A DNA stretch of 43,740 nt, taken from a virus. The notes under the pieces were generated by a model. The model worked only from the letters and a program-made list of their open reading frames with translations. It ran no database searches and was not told the origin of the DNA. Position numbers and translations under genes: made by a program. The DNA lies in the IMG/VR virus record IMGVR_UViG_3300009436_002091, positions 1 to 43,740 of that record; one strand, 5' to 3'. Below, one piece after another: positions 6,964-16,000 of the stretch (the stretch's first letter is position 1; each line of letters opens with the position of its first letter).

Positions 6964-6983
6964 ACATATAGAGGAGAAAAATA

Positions 6984-7865
6984 ATGGTAGGATTTTTAGG
7001 TAATGCACTTTCTAATGTAAATTCAGCGGCTGCTTCAGCAGCTTCGCAAGCTCGTAACGCTGCTTCTCCCCAAGCGGCTGTTTCAAGTTTACTAGGCAGC
7101 GCAGCACAATTTGGCGAAGGATTAATAGGCCAAGCAGGTAATGCTATAAAAGGCATTGCTGACGATGTATTTAGCGCCAGCGGATTTATGAGTTTGTTAC
7201 GTGGCGGAGGATTGCCGAAGTTTGGAATGCCAGGCGGCGCAGGGTTTGCAAACGTTAGTTGGAAAGGCACTGATAATGATGATTGGCGTGTTAGACTTTC
7301 TTTACCGCCAGGCATGGGATTAGAACCTGAGTTACAATTTGCACTTGATAGAACTAGCGGAATGATTTTTCCGTATACTCCATCTATTATTATGTCTCAT
7401 AGCGCCAATTATGGCCAAGTTAAGCCGACACATAGTAACTATCCTTTTCCTATATATCAAAGTAGTCAACCTGATAACATTCAAGTTAGTGGCGATTTTG
7501 TAATTGAGAGCGAAGAGGAAGGGATTTACTGGGTTGCAATGGTACACTATTTAAGAAGTGTTACAAAAATGTCCTACGGAAATTCAAGCAATCAAGGTTC
7601 ACCACCGCCAGTAGTACAACTTAACGGATACGGTGATTTTGTTTTTAAAAATGTACCTGTAGTAGTTCAAACATTTACTTGTGAACTACCGGCAGACGTA
7701 GATTATATTTACGTACCAAAATTAGACACATGGGCACCAACTAGATGTAACGTAGCTGTTGTACTAATGCCAACATACAGTAGACGAGCAGTGCAGCAAT
7801 TTAGTTTAGATAAGTTCACAAGCGGCGGCTATGCAAAAAGTGATAATGATGCGGGGTTCATCTAA
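6984..7865 (+). CDS. Baseplate tail-tube cap-like protein (gp48/gp54 type)
   Basis: This 293-aa virion protein resembles the marine T4-like tail-tube cap/initiator proteins that sit between baseplate hub and tail tube. The first 75 or so residues are Ala/Gly/Ser-rich and probably flexible or helical. From about residue 95 there is a folded beta-rich domain beginning WRVRLSLPP, with IFPYTPSI, a THSNYPFP segment, a YLRSVTKM helix and a SPPPVV turn. These are features I associate with that family from cyanophage homologues, not with T4 gp48 or gp54 by direct similarity, so the choice between the two T4 names is open. GAGGAG lies 7 nt before the ATG. It is the first gene of the rightward structural block and abuts gp53 with no gap, as expected for a baseplate-core operon. 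Confidence 0.62.
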   Translation: MVGFLGNALSNVNSAAASAASQARNAASPQAAVSSLLGSAAQFGEGLIGQAGNAIKGIADDVFSASGFMSLLRGGGLPKFGMPGGAGFANVSWKGTDNDDWRVRLSLPPGMGLEPELQFALDRTSGMIFPYTPSIIMSHSANYGQVKPTHSNYPFPIYQSSQPDNIQVSGDFVIESEEEGIYWVAMVHYLRSVTKMSYGNSSNQGSPPPVVQLNGYGDFVFKNVPVVVQTFTCELPADVDYIYVPKLDTWAPTRCNVAVVLMPTYSRRAVQQFSLDKFTSGGYAKSDNDAGFI

Positions 7866-8168
7866 ATGGCAGCATATAGCGGAACAAGTCCTTGGTTTAA
7901 TACTCCTACAAAAGAAGGACAATATCTTGATATTTTAAAAATACGTCCTATTCCTGCAGAATCTGATGATGTATTATATACAGTGCAACCTCAATATAAT
8001 CATAGACCTGATTTACTAGCATTTGATTTATACGGAAATAAAGATCTATGGTGGGTATTTGCCCAGCGTAATATGGAAATAATTAAAGACCCTATATTTG
8101 ACTTAGAACCAGGTGTTGAAATATATGTACCAAAAGGCGATGCGTTAACAAGAATATTAGGAATTTAA
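7866..8168 (+). CDS. gp53: Baseplate wedge protein gp53, short form
   Basis: gp53 joins wedge sectors around the hub in the T4 baseplate and has a LysM-like fold in its C-terminal part. This protein is only 100 aa (T4 gp53 is about 196). It has the recognisable core: PDLLAFDLYGN at about 53-63, LWWVFAQRN, then IIKDPIFDLEPG and IYVPKG near the C-terminus. The D-P-I-x-D/x-L-x-P-G to YVP pattern is the LysM-like strand-helix-helix-strand end. It begins immediately after the preceding stop and is followed one base later by the next ATG, so translation is probably coupled. The family assignment is good; the short length suggests a minimal form or that another protein covers the missing half. Confidence 0.8.
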   Translation: MAAYSGTSPWFNTPTKEGQYLDILKIRPIPAESDDVLYTVQPQYNHRPDLLAFDLYGNKDLWWVFAQRNMEIIKDPIFDLEPGVEIYVPKGDALTRILGI

Positions 8169-8169
8169 T

Positions 8170-10920
8170 ATGAGCGATATCCTTCCACAAAACTTTGCAG
8201 CAAGATTAAAGTCAGCAGGTAAAGAATTTTCTGATACTATTGATGCAACATTGCCTCAAGACTTAAAAGGCATGGCTAAGAAGTTTACTCAAAGTGCAAA
8301 CATTGATATCAATGGCGCATTTGATTCTGTTACTGGTCCTCTTCAAGCACTTGAAGGCGCAACTGTTGATCTTTCAAAAAGTTTAAATGGGTTAACAGGT
8401 CCTGGCATCGGAAACAGTCTTATGGGCAATATTGCTAATAATGTTACTTCGAGTTTAATGGGAAAATTGCAAGGCGGAATCGGAGGATTTTTAAGTACTT
8501 CTTTTGGTGGCGGATTTGGTAGTATATTCGGTGGTGCCGGTAAACTAGCAAACCCCTTAGAACAGTTTGCTAGCTTTAATTATATTTTTACTTTAGGTTG
8601 TTTAAGTGAAGACGAACTAGCATTTCCTGATCAAACATATAGACGTAGGGATCCAGGCATTGTGATTCTTAGAAGCGGCGGCGGCCCAACTCCGGGTAGT
8701 GCAACACTACATGAAGCTGCAGGCAAAGTTGAATATTTTATAGATGATGTTAATATTGAAACAATTGTCGCTGGTAATGATGGTTCTCGTTCTACAAATG
8801 CTACAAGTATAGATTTTAAAGTTATTGAACCGTATAGTATGGGATTATTCCTTCAAGCATTACAAGTATCTGCATTAAGAGCAGGTTATCCTAGTTATAT
8901 CGAAGCACCTTATCTGCTTAGTGTAGAATTTAAAGGTTACGATGATGCAGGCAATTATAATCATGCTAGTAATTTGCGTAGAATGTTTCCATTAAAATTT
9001 GTAAACATTACTTTTGCTGTAACTGAAAGCGGCAGTGAATATAATGTTCAAGCAATACCTTACCAAGAACTTGCACTAACTGACGAAACACAAACAGTTA
9101 ATACTGATGTAGTATTTTCAGGCGCAACTGTTTCGGAAATGTTACAAACAGGTGCTAGTAGTCTTACTCGTGTGTTAAATGATAGAGAAGTTGCAGATGA
9201 AAAAGCTAAAAAAGTTGAAAAAGGAAATCAATATATTATAATGTTCCCAAATACTTCTTCATCAGCCGAAGAAGCACAACAATTTCAGCAGGGACAAGAA
9301 ACGCAAAATGATGACACTGCTACAACACGAGAATTTACCGACGACGAATTAAAGAAATATTATGTGTCACAAACTGGCGATACTAACGGCAAAGTTCCAG
9401 CTGATTATAAAGAAGAAATAAAAAATGCAGCCGGCATTTCAGTTAAGCGATCTACTATCGGAGAAAATATTAGAGAGTATGCTGAAAATCTGTCAAATAT
9501 GAACGAAATAGGAAAAGCTAAAATTACTAAAAGTAATTTAGATGCCGGCAAGCGCCCTATGGTAGAACCAACAACTGCTGAAAGCGAAGAAGTTAAAGGC
9601 AAAATGGATCGATGTAAAATTCAGTTATCGGGTGATGTACGATCTGCTACATTTACGTCAGGTAAAAGAATACAAGACATGATCGAAGAAGTTATTATTG
9701 CTAGTGATTTTGGTAGAGGTATTATAGATAAAAAGCCTGACGGCAATGGCATGGTAGAATGGTTTAGAATTGAAGTACAAACATATAATGCAGATAGCTC
9801 AATTAAAACTGTGTCAAAAACTGGAGTACCTGCAAGAGTGTATGTTTATCGAGTTATACCGTATCTAGTACACCTTAGTAAATTCCAATCAGCAAGTGAT
9901 GCAAGCCCTGGAATAGATGCACTAAAAACACAGGCAGCTAAAGAATACAATTATATATACACTGGTAAAAATAAAGATATTATAGATTTTGATATTAAGT
10001 TTGATCATGCATTTTTTACTTCAATAGCAGGCGATTTAGGGCAAGCTAGTGCAGACAGTAAAAATGCTGTAAAAAATGAAGTTACATCGTCAGGTGAAAA
10101 AGCTGTAACTGGTACCAAAGAAGGCAATCAAGGTCAAATGATTGAAGGCAGAACAAAACGTAAAGTAAGTTCGGAAACAAGTCAAACTACACTTGGCGGT
10201 TTACACCCGGAATCACAAGTAGCTCGAGACTTTAATGAAGCATTAGTAAATAGTCCAGTTGATTTAGTTGCAGTTGATTTAACAATATTAGGTGATCCGT
10301 ATTATATTGCTGATAGCGGAATGGGCAACTATAATGCATTACAAGTTCCGGGAGTATTAAATATTACTTCAGACGGATCTATGAACTATCAAAATGGCGA
10401 AGTAGATATTGAAATTAATTTTAGAACTCCTTTAGACTATGGCCCAAGCGGATACATGGATTTTCCAGGCGGAGGCACTGCTCCTGTAGGAGAATTTAGT
10501 GGACTATATCAAGTACTATTTTGTGCTAACAGTTTTAGTGGCGGAAACTTTACACAAACGCTACAAACTATACGCAGAGCAAAACAAGACGATAGCAACC
10601 TTGCTACAGCAGACAGCGCAGTTGTTAATACCGACGGTGACGGAAAACAGATAACAGACACTCCAGCAAACAAAACAGGAAGTAGTACAAAAGGACCAGA
10701 TGACGGATCTCGTCCTAAGTCTAAACCTAAACCAATAGACGGTGGCATTGCAGTAGGTACTACAGCCGGCGGACCAAGTAAGTTACGACAACGACAAAAT
10801 GCTAAACAAGGTATAGGCAGTTTAGATAACGCAGCTAATGCTAATAGAGGCGCCGCTGCTCCACCAGCTCCTCCGGTATCTCGAGCTCCACCGCAAACTA
10901 GAAGACAAGGACCTCAATAA
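8170..10920 (+). CDS. Large baseplate hub-like virion protein
   Basis: This 916-aa protein lies between gp53 and the gp5 spike, the place expected for the hub. The first 130 residues are Gly/Ser/Leu-rich and amphipathic. Residues about 135-330 form a beta-rich domain with hydrophobic strand patterns (YSMGLFLQALQ, YLLSVEFKGYDD). A charged, low-complexity linker (about 335-480) and a second beta-rich part (about 490-820) follow. Near 690-790 come VDLTILGDPYYI and then LYQVLFCANSFSGGNFTQTL, a type of segment common in hub proteins of contractile tails (gp27/gpD-like). The last 80 residues are Lys/Pro/Arg-rich and probably disordered. The stop overlaps the gp5 ATG as TAATG. A hub role is inferred from position and these patterns, not from clear similarity to T4 gp27. 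Confidence 0.6.
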   Translation: MSDILPQNFAARLKSAGKEFSDTIDATLPQDLKGMAKKFTQSANIDINGAFDSVTGPLQALEGATVDLSKSLNGLTGPGIGNSLMGNIANNVTSSLMGKLQGGIGGFLSTSFGGGFGSIFGGAGKLANPLEQFASFNYIFTLGCLSEDELAFPDQTYRRRDPGIVILRSGGGPTPGSATLHEAAGKVEYFIDDVNIETIVAGNDGSRSTNATSIDFKVIEPYSMGLFLQALQVSALRAGYPSYIEAPYLLSVEFKGYDDAGNYNHASNLRRMFPLKFVNITFAVTESGSEYNVQAIPYQELALTDETQTVNTDVVFSGATVSEMLQTGASSLTRVLNDREVADEKAKKVEKGNQYIIMFPNTSSSAEEAQQFQQGQETQNDDTATTREFTDDELKKYYVSQTGDTNGKVPADYKEEIKNAAGISVKRSTIGENIREYAENLSNMNEIGKAKITKSNLDAGKRPMVEPTTAESEEVKGKMDRCKIQLSGDVRSATFTSGKRIQDMIEEVIIASDFGRGIIDKKPDGNGMVEWFRIEVQTYNADSSIKTVSKTGVPARVYVYRVIPYLVHLSKFQSASDASPGIDALKTQAAKEYNYIYTGKNKDIIDFDIKFDHAFFTSIAGDLGQASADSKNAVKNEVTSSGEKAVTGTKEGNQGQMIEGRTKRKVSSETSQTTLGGLHPESQVARDFNEALVNSPVDLVAVDLTILGDPYYIADSGMGNYNALQVPGVLNITSDGSMNYQNGEVDIEINFRTPLDYGPSGYMDFPGGGTAPVGEFSGLYQVLFCANSFSGGNFTQTLQTIRRAKQDDSNLATADSAVVNTDGDGKQITDTPANKTGSSTKGPDDGSRPKSKPKPIDGGIAVGTTAGGPSKLRQRQNAKQGIGSLDNAANANRGAAAPPAPPVSRAPPQTRRQGPQ

Positions 10921-12566
10921 TGGCAGGACAAGACACTAGAACTCCAGGAAATAAAACCTTTGAAGGACCAGGTCCGTTTGTAGCAGTTGTACGTGGACAT
11001 CTTGATGCAGAATATATGGGAACGCTACAAGTTGAATTGCTAAAAACATCTCAAGCAGGTAACATGACTGATGACACAGGACAAATGGTTACTGTAAGCT
11101 ACCTAAGTCCTTTTTACGGCGTTACGCCTTATAGTGGAACAAGTGATAATGACGGGTTTGACCACAGTCAAAAAAGTTACGGAATGTGGATGGTTCCGCC
11201 AGACATTGGATCTCAAGTATTAGTTATTTTTGCTGAAGGCAACAAAAGTCGCGGATTTTGGATAGGTTGTATCCAAGAATCATTTATGAATTTTATGGTA
11301 CCCGGAAACGCAAGTACGCAATATAACAAAGATGACCAAACTAAGATTTTACCAGTTGGAGAGTACAATAAGCGTAATGAAGAAGGTGTTGGCAACGATC
11401 CTACACAATTTTTAAAACCAGTTAACACTGACGCAGTAGCACAGCTCACAGCAGCAGGATTACTTCAAGATCAAGTACGGGGAACTACTACTTCAAGTGC
11501 AAGACGAGAAGTGCCCAGTATGGTATTCGGGTTAAGTACGCCAGGACCACTCGACAGAAGGCCAGGAAAGCCCAAAGTAAAAATAGGTGCAGAAAATGCA
11601 CAAACAGAAATCCCAGCATCTAGACTAACTGGATCAAGTTTTGTGATGGACGATGGCGACCCTAGCATGTTTAGAAAAGGACCAGCAGCCACAACTCCTA
11701 GCGAATATGCAACTATAGCAGACGGCGGCGACCCAACACTTCCTATGAACGAATTAGTAAGGCTTAAGACACGTACTGGCCACCAAATACTTTTACATAA
11801 TTCTGAAGATTTAATTTATATTGCCCACGGCAGTGGAAAAAGTTATATTGAAATGACAGCAAGTGGAAAAATTGATATCTATGCAGCAGATAGTATTAGT
11901 GTACATTCGGAACAAGATTTAAATTTTAAAGCTGATCGACACATTAACTTAGAAGCTGGCGAAAATGTTAATATAAAATCAGGTAATAGAATATCAGTAG
12001 AGTCTTCTACTAATTTTCAACTTAAAGCTGGAGCAGACGGACTTATAACTTGTGCAGGAACAATGAATCTTGCAAGTACAGAACATAGAGAAACAGCTGG
12101 AACAATACATATGAATAGCGGAGGTGCTGTTGCAGCAACATCAGGAGCAACACCAAGTATTACTAGAGTACCGGGACCAGGATCTGGACTAGAAAAAGAA
12201 AATAAAAATCCTGCAGAACATACTGCAATAAAACAGAATAATTCGTTAGCATCAAATTCTCCTGCAACTGAAACAGAAGATAAAGCAGTTACCCAACAAG
12301 ATACATTTGCAAAATGTCCTCCAATTACTCCAGCTGCAAGCGGTAATCCTAATGAAGACAGAGCTAATGAAGAAGCAGCGGCTAAGAAAGCAAAAGTTAC
12401 AAACACTAAAAGTAGAACTAGTGGAGATGAACTTAGCAGTCTTGATGAAATAGCAGAATTTAATAACCAAGACCTAGGTGGCGGCGACTATTCAGTTGAT
12501 GATAAAAAAGTTAAAGGATCAGCTACAGTTACACAAACTACATCAAGGTCTAGCGGTCCACGTTAA
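10920..12566 (+). CDS. gp5: Baseplate spike protein gp5-like, no recognisable lysozyme domain
   Basis: gp5 is the central membrane-piercing spike. Residues about 15-125 form the OB-fold: FVAVVRGHLD, YMGTLQVELL, then GMWMVPPDIGSQVLVIFAEGN and GFWIGCIQ. Residues about 275-400 are a run of short strands typical of the triple-stranded beta-helix (GHQILLHN, IDIYAADSISVHS, INLEAGENVNIKS). T4 gp5 (575 aa) has a lysozyme between these parts; here residues about 130-270 are a Pro/Thr/Ser-rich linker without a lysozyme catalytic pattern. The final 150 residues are Asn/Ser/Lys-rich and low-complexity, longer than in T4. The ATG overlaps the hub stop, implying coupled synthesis of hub and spike. Identity as spike is good; peptidoglycan cutting must come from elsewhere in the genome if it is needed. 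Confidence 0.82.
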   Translation: MAGQDTRTPGNKTFEGPGPFVAVVRGHLDAEYMGTLQVELLKTSQAGNMTDDTGQMVTVSYLSPFYGVTPYSGTSDNDGFDHSQKSYGMWMVPPDIGSQVLVIFAEGNKSRGFWIGCIQESFMNFMVPGNASTQYNKDDQTKILPVGEYNKRNEEGVGNDPTQFLKPVNTDAVAQLTAAGLLQDQVRGTTTSSARREVPSMVFGLSTPGPLDRRPGKPKVKIGAENAQTEIPASRLTGSSFVMDDGDPSMFRKGPAATTPSEYATIADGGDPTLPMNELVRLKTRTGHQILLHNSEDLIYIAHGSGKSYIEMTASGKIDIYAADSISVHSEQDLNFKADRHINLEAGENVNIKSGNRISVESSTNFQLKAGADGLITCAGTMNLASTEHRETAGTIHMNSGGAVAATSGATPSITRVPGPGSGLEKENKNPAEHTAIKQNNSLASNSPATETEDKAVTQQDTFAKCPPITPAASGNPNEDRANEEAAAKKAKVTNTKSRTSGDELSSLDEIAEFNNQDLGGGDYSVDDKKVKGSATVTQTTSRSSGPR

Positions 12567-12586
12567 AATAATAAGGTAAATATAGT

Positions 12587-13036
12587 ATGAGCACTTTAGA
12601 GAAAAAACTTTATAAAGAAATTACTGTTAGCGGCAATACTCGTCCTGACTACGGAATAGGTGAAAAAACTTATAAAGGCTTTAGTACAGTTAATCCTGAT
12701 AATATAGGATTTCAGCTTTATGATATACAATTAATTAAACAGGACATTATCAATCATTTTCATATTCGTCAAGGAGAACTTTTAAGCAATCCCGAGTTTG
12801 GTACAATTATTTGGGACATATTGTTTGAGCCGTTAACTGAACAACTCAAACAACTTATTGCTGAAAATGTAACAACTATTATTAACCATGATCCAAGGGT
12901 CGGAGTTACTGAAGTTATAGTTGATCAATACGAAAGTGGCTTACAAGTTGAAGTAACATTGGTGTTTTTACCGTATAATATTGCAGAAAACTTGAAATTA
13001 ACGTTTGATCAAAACAACGGATTTTTAGCCAACTAA
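12587..13036 (+). CDS. gp25: Baseplate wedge subunit gp25 (GPW/gp25 family)
   Basis: gp25 is a small wedge protein at the inner baseplate that nucleates the sheath and is related to type VI secretion TssE. The 149-aa sequence has the family signature: a lead-in helix DIQLIKQDIINHF, then RQGELLSNPEFGTIIWDILFEPL (about 61-83). An amphipathic helix and beta strands follow, with VTEVIVDQYESG and LQVEVTLVFLPYN. T4 gp25 is 132 aa, so the length is slightly long, mainly from about 25 extra N-terminal residues. The upstream gap is 20 nt with only a weak AAGG before the ATG. It is followed by gp6, the usual T4-like neighbour, after a 60-nt gap holding a hairpin and a late promoter. Confidence 0.9.
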   Translation: MSTLEKKLYKEITVSGNTRPDYGIGEKTYKGFSTVNPDNIGFQLYDIQLIKQDIINHFHIRQGELLSNPEFGTIIWDILFEPLTEQLKQLIAENVTTIINHDPRVGVTEVIVDQYESGLQVEVTLVFLPYNIAENLKLTFDQNNGFLAN

Positions 13037-13048
13037 TTATATACGCGG

Positions 13049-13066
13049 TTTATTCATTTGAATAAA
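13049..13066 (+). repeat. Short inverted repeat overlapping a late promoter
   Basis: TTTATTC (13049-13055) and GAATAAA (13060-13066) form a perfect 7-bp stem with a 4-base loop. It lies between gp25 and gp6, and its right arm forms most of the late promoter at 13061-13068. There is no T-run after it, so it does not look like an intrinsic terminator. Confidence 0.5.
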
Positions 13067-13068
13067 TA
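13061..13068 (+). promoter_or_regulatory. Candidate late promoter for gp6 and the giant gene
   Basis: AATAAATA matches TATAAATA at seven of eight positions and is followed by CAC. It ends 28 nt before the gp6 ATG at 13097, leaving room for a leader carrying the AAGGA ribosome site (13081-13085). Confidence 0.65.
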
Positions 13069-13096
13069 CACTATAAGTTAAAGGAAAAGCAATCCC

Positions 13097-16000
13097 ATGT
13101 CAAGCACCGACAGACAAAATAGATTATTAGTAGCAGAAGATTGGAAACGTATCTATCAAAGTTATAGAAACGCCGATTTTAAATCATACGATTTCGACAA
13201 TTTACGTCGAACTATGATAAATTACATTCGTCAAAATTATCCAGAGGATTTTAATGACTATATTGAAAGTTCAGAATATCTTGCACTTATTGACCTTATT
13301 GCTTTTCTTGGTCAAAACATTGCATTCCGTACTGACTTAAACGCTAGAGAAAACTTTTTAGAAACAGCAGAACGTAGAGAATCAGTTTTACGTCTTGCTC
13401 GTACACTATCGTACAATCCGAAGCGTAATCAAGCATCTAACGGATTGCTTAAAATTGAATCAGTTAACACTACTGAAAATGTAAGAGATTCAAATAACTT
13501 AAACTTAGTAAACCAAACTGTTATTTGGAATGATCCAAGTAACCCAAATTGGCAAGAACAGTTTACGAAGATATTAAATTCCGCACTCCCAGTTAATGCT
13601 AATATTGGCCGTCCTGCTAAAAGAGACACAGTAGCCGGAGTACCAACAGAGCAATATAGACTAAGCAGTGCAAACACTGATGTTCCTGTATATGCATTTA
13701 ATAAAACTATTAACGGTTCGACTAGTAAGTTTGAGATTGTTAGTACTGATGTAGTAGCAGGCGAAATTAAAGAAGAAGCACCATTTCCAGGAAACAACTT
13801 TGCATTTTTATATAGAGATGACGGCAAAGGTCCTGCAAGTTCTAATAGTGGCTACTTCTGTCACTTTAGACAAGGTGGAATGGACCAAGGACAATTTACT
13901 GTTGACAACCCAAGCACTAATCAAGTAGTTGCAATTGATGCAACTAACATTAATGATTCAGATGTATGGTTATATAAAATTGACAACTATGGATTAGAAG
14001 AAGAACTATGGTCAAAAGTTGATGCTGTTGAAGGCAACAATATAATTTATAATAGTTTAAGTAAAAGTGTTAGAAATATTTATAGTGTATTAACACGGGC
14101 AAATGATAGAATTAGTTTAATATTTTCAGACGGTACATTTGGCAACTTACCACAAGGTAATTTTAAGGTATATTATAGAACAAGTAAAAATCAACGCTTA
14201 GTTATTGATCCAAGTGACATGCGTGGTGTTAGTGTTAAAATACCTTACATTAGTAAGACTGGTAAAGTAGAACAGCTTACAATGGTATTCCAACTAAAAT
14301 ATACTGTTGATAATGCAAGCACAAGTGAATCAAGTTCAAGCATTAAACGTAATGCTCCTGCAACGTATTATACTCAAAATCGAATGATTACAGCAGAGGA
14401 CTATCAAATTGCTCCACTAAGTGTTAGCCAAGAAATTATTAAAGTAAAAAGTGTTAATAGAACAGCAAGCGGAATTAGTCGTTATTTAGACTTAGTTGAT
14501 GCAACTGGAAAGTATTCTAAAACTAACCTGTTTGGCATTGACGGAATTATTACTAAAGAGTTTTTAACTCCTAAATCAAAATTTAGTTTTGTTACTAAAA
14601 CTGATATTGAAGGAGCAATTGCAAATATAATAGAACCTGTTCTTGCTGATAAAAAAGTTAGAAATTATTATTATAATAGTTTTCCTAAAACACTTGTAGG
14701 TGACCTTGGCGTTACTTGGACTAGTCAAACAATTGACACTAATCAAAACACTGGTTACTTTACTAACTTAGCAGGTATTAAATCACAGTTAGGATCATTT
14801 ACAGCAAGCACACTGAAGCTACTAAAACCAGGAACACTTATAAAATTTGAACCACCTGTTGGAAAATACTTCCAAAGTAATAACGACAATGCTCTTACTA
14901 CTAATAGCGGAGTGTCGGGTGCAGTTGCATACAAATGGGTTAAAATAGTAAACGTTGACGGTGACGGTACTGTAACAAATGCAGACGGTACTGGCCCTGT
15001 AATGCTTAATGACACAATTCCAGCAGGATCTAGAATTGTTCAATTGATACCTCGCATAGCAACTGAATTACAACCAGCAGTATCATTACAATTAATTGAT
15101 CAAGTATTTGCGTATAACAGCTTTGGGTTACGTTTTGATGTTAGCCTAGGCGAATGGCGCCTAATTTCAACAAATAATTTAAATGTTAATAGTCCGTTTA
15201 GTATAGGTAAAACTGGCGATACAACTAATCAACAGCTAGATGCAAGTTGGTTAGTGCTATTTGAAACAAACGGCGAAACATATACTATTACATATAGAGG
15301 AAGCAGATACGTATTTGAAAGCGCACAGGAAATAAGATTCTTCTTTGATAGTTCAGATAAGATTTATAATAATAGAACTGGAAAAATTATTAAGGATAAA
15401 ATTTCAGTATTAAGCATTAATAAACAACCTGATTCTGTAACGCCGTTTACAACTGACTTTGATTGGGAAATTATTGAAGAATATAGAGATCTTGAAGGAT
15501 ATGTAGATAGTAGCAAAGTTCAAGTTAGCTTCTTTGACGAAGACGATGACGGTGTAGTTGACAATCCGGAAATATTTGATGCAATTGTTAACGAAGATAC
15601 AAATCCATTAACAAAGTATGTATTCCAGTTAAAGACGACTACTATTGACGGAGTTGAAGAATTTTATTATATTGATACATTGGAACCTACAGAACTTGGA
15701 AAATATACATTTACTTCGGGTACAGGAAGTATTCAAGTAGTTGCTACTAAAGATGGGTTATCGAGTACTAGCAGTTATGATGACGGACAAGTGTTTTATT
15801 TTATAAAAGAAGATTTATTTCAAGTTTTAGATAAAACATCAGGCAACACAATTACTTCGCAAAGTTACCGTTCTAAAATTGGCCGTGATAAACTTAAATT
15901 CCATTATGTACATGCAGCAGATGCAAACTCTAGAATAGATCCTAGTGTAAGTAATATTGTTGATGTGTATATGTTAACAAAATCTTATGATGATGATTTT

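Noticed and set aside
12017-12406. Long antisense frames opposite gp5, gp6, the giant gene and the fibres (for example here, 13429-13827, 26853-27317, 32825-33277)
   Set aside because: Each lies wholly inside a strongly supported gene on the other strand, lacks start signals and family motifs, and shows typical shadow composition.
12575-12582. GGTAAATA before gp25 as a late promoter
   Set aside because: Only six of eight positions match, and it ends 4 nt before the ATG, which would give a leaderless transcript unlike the other sites.
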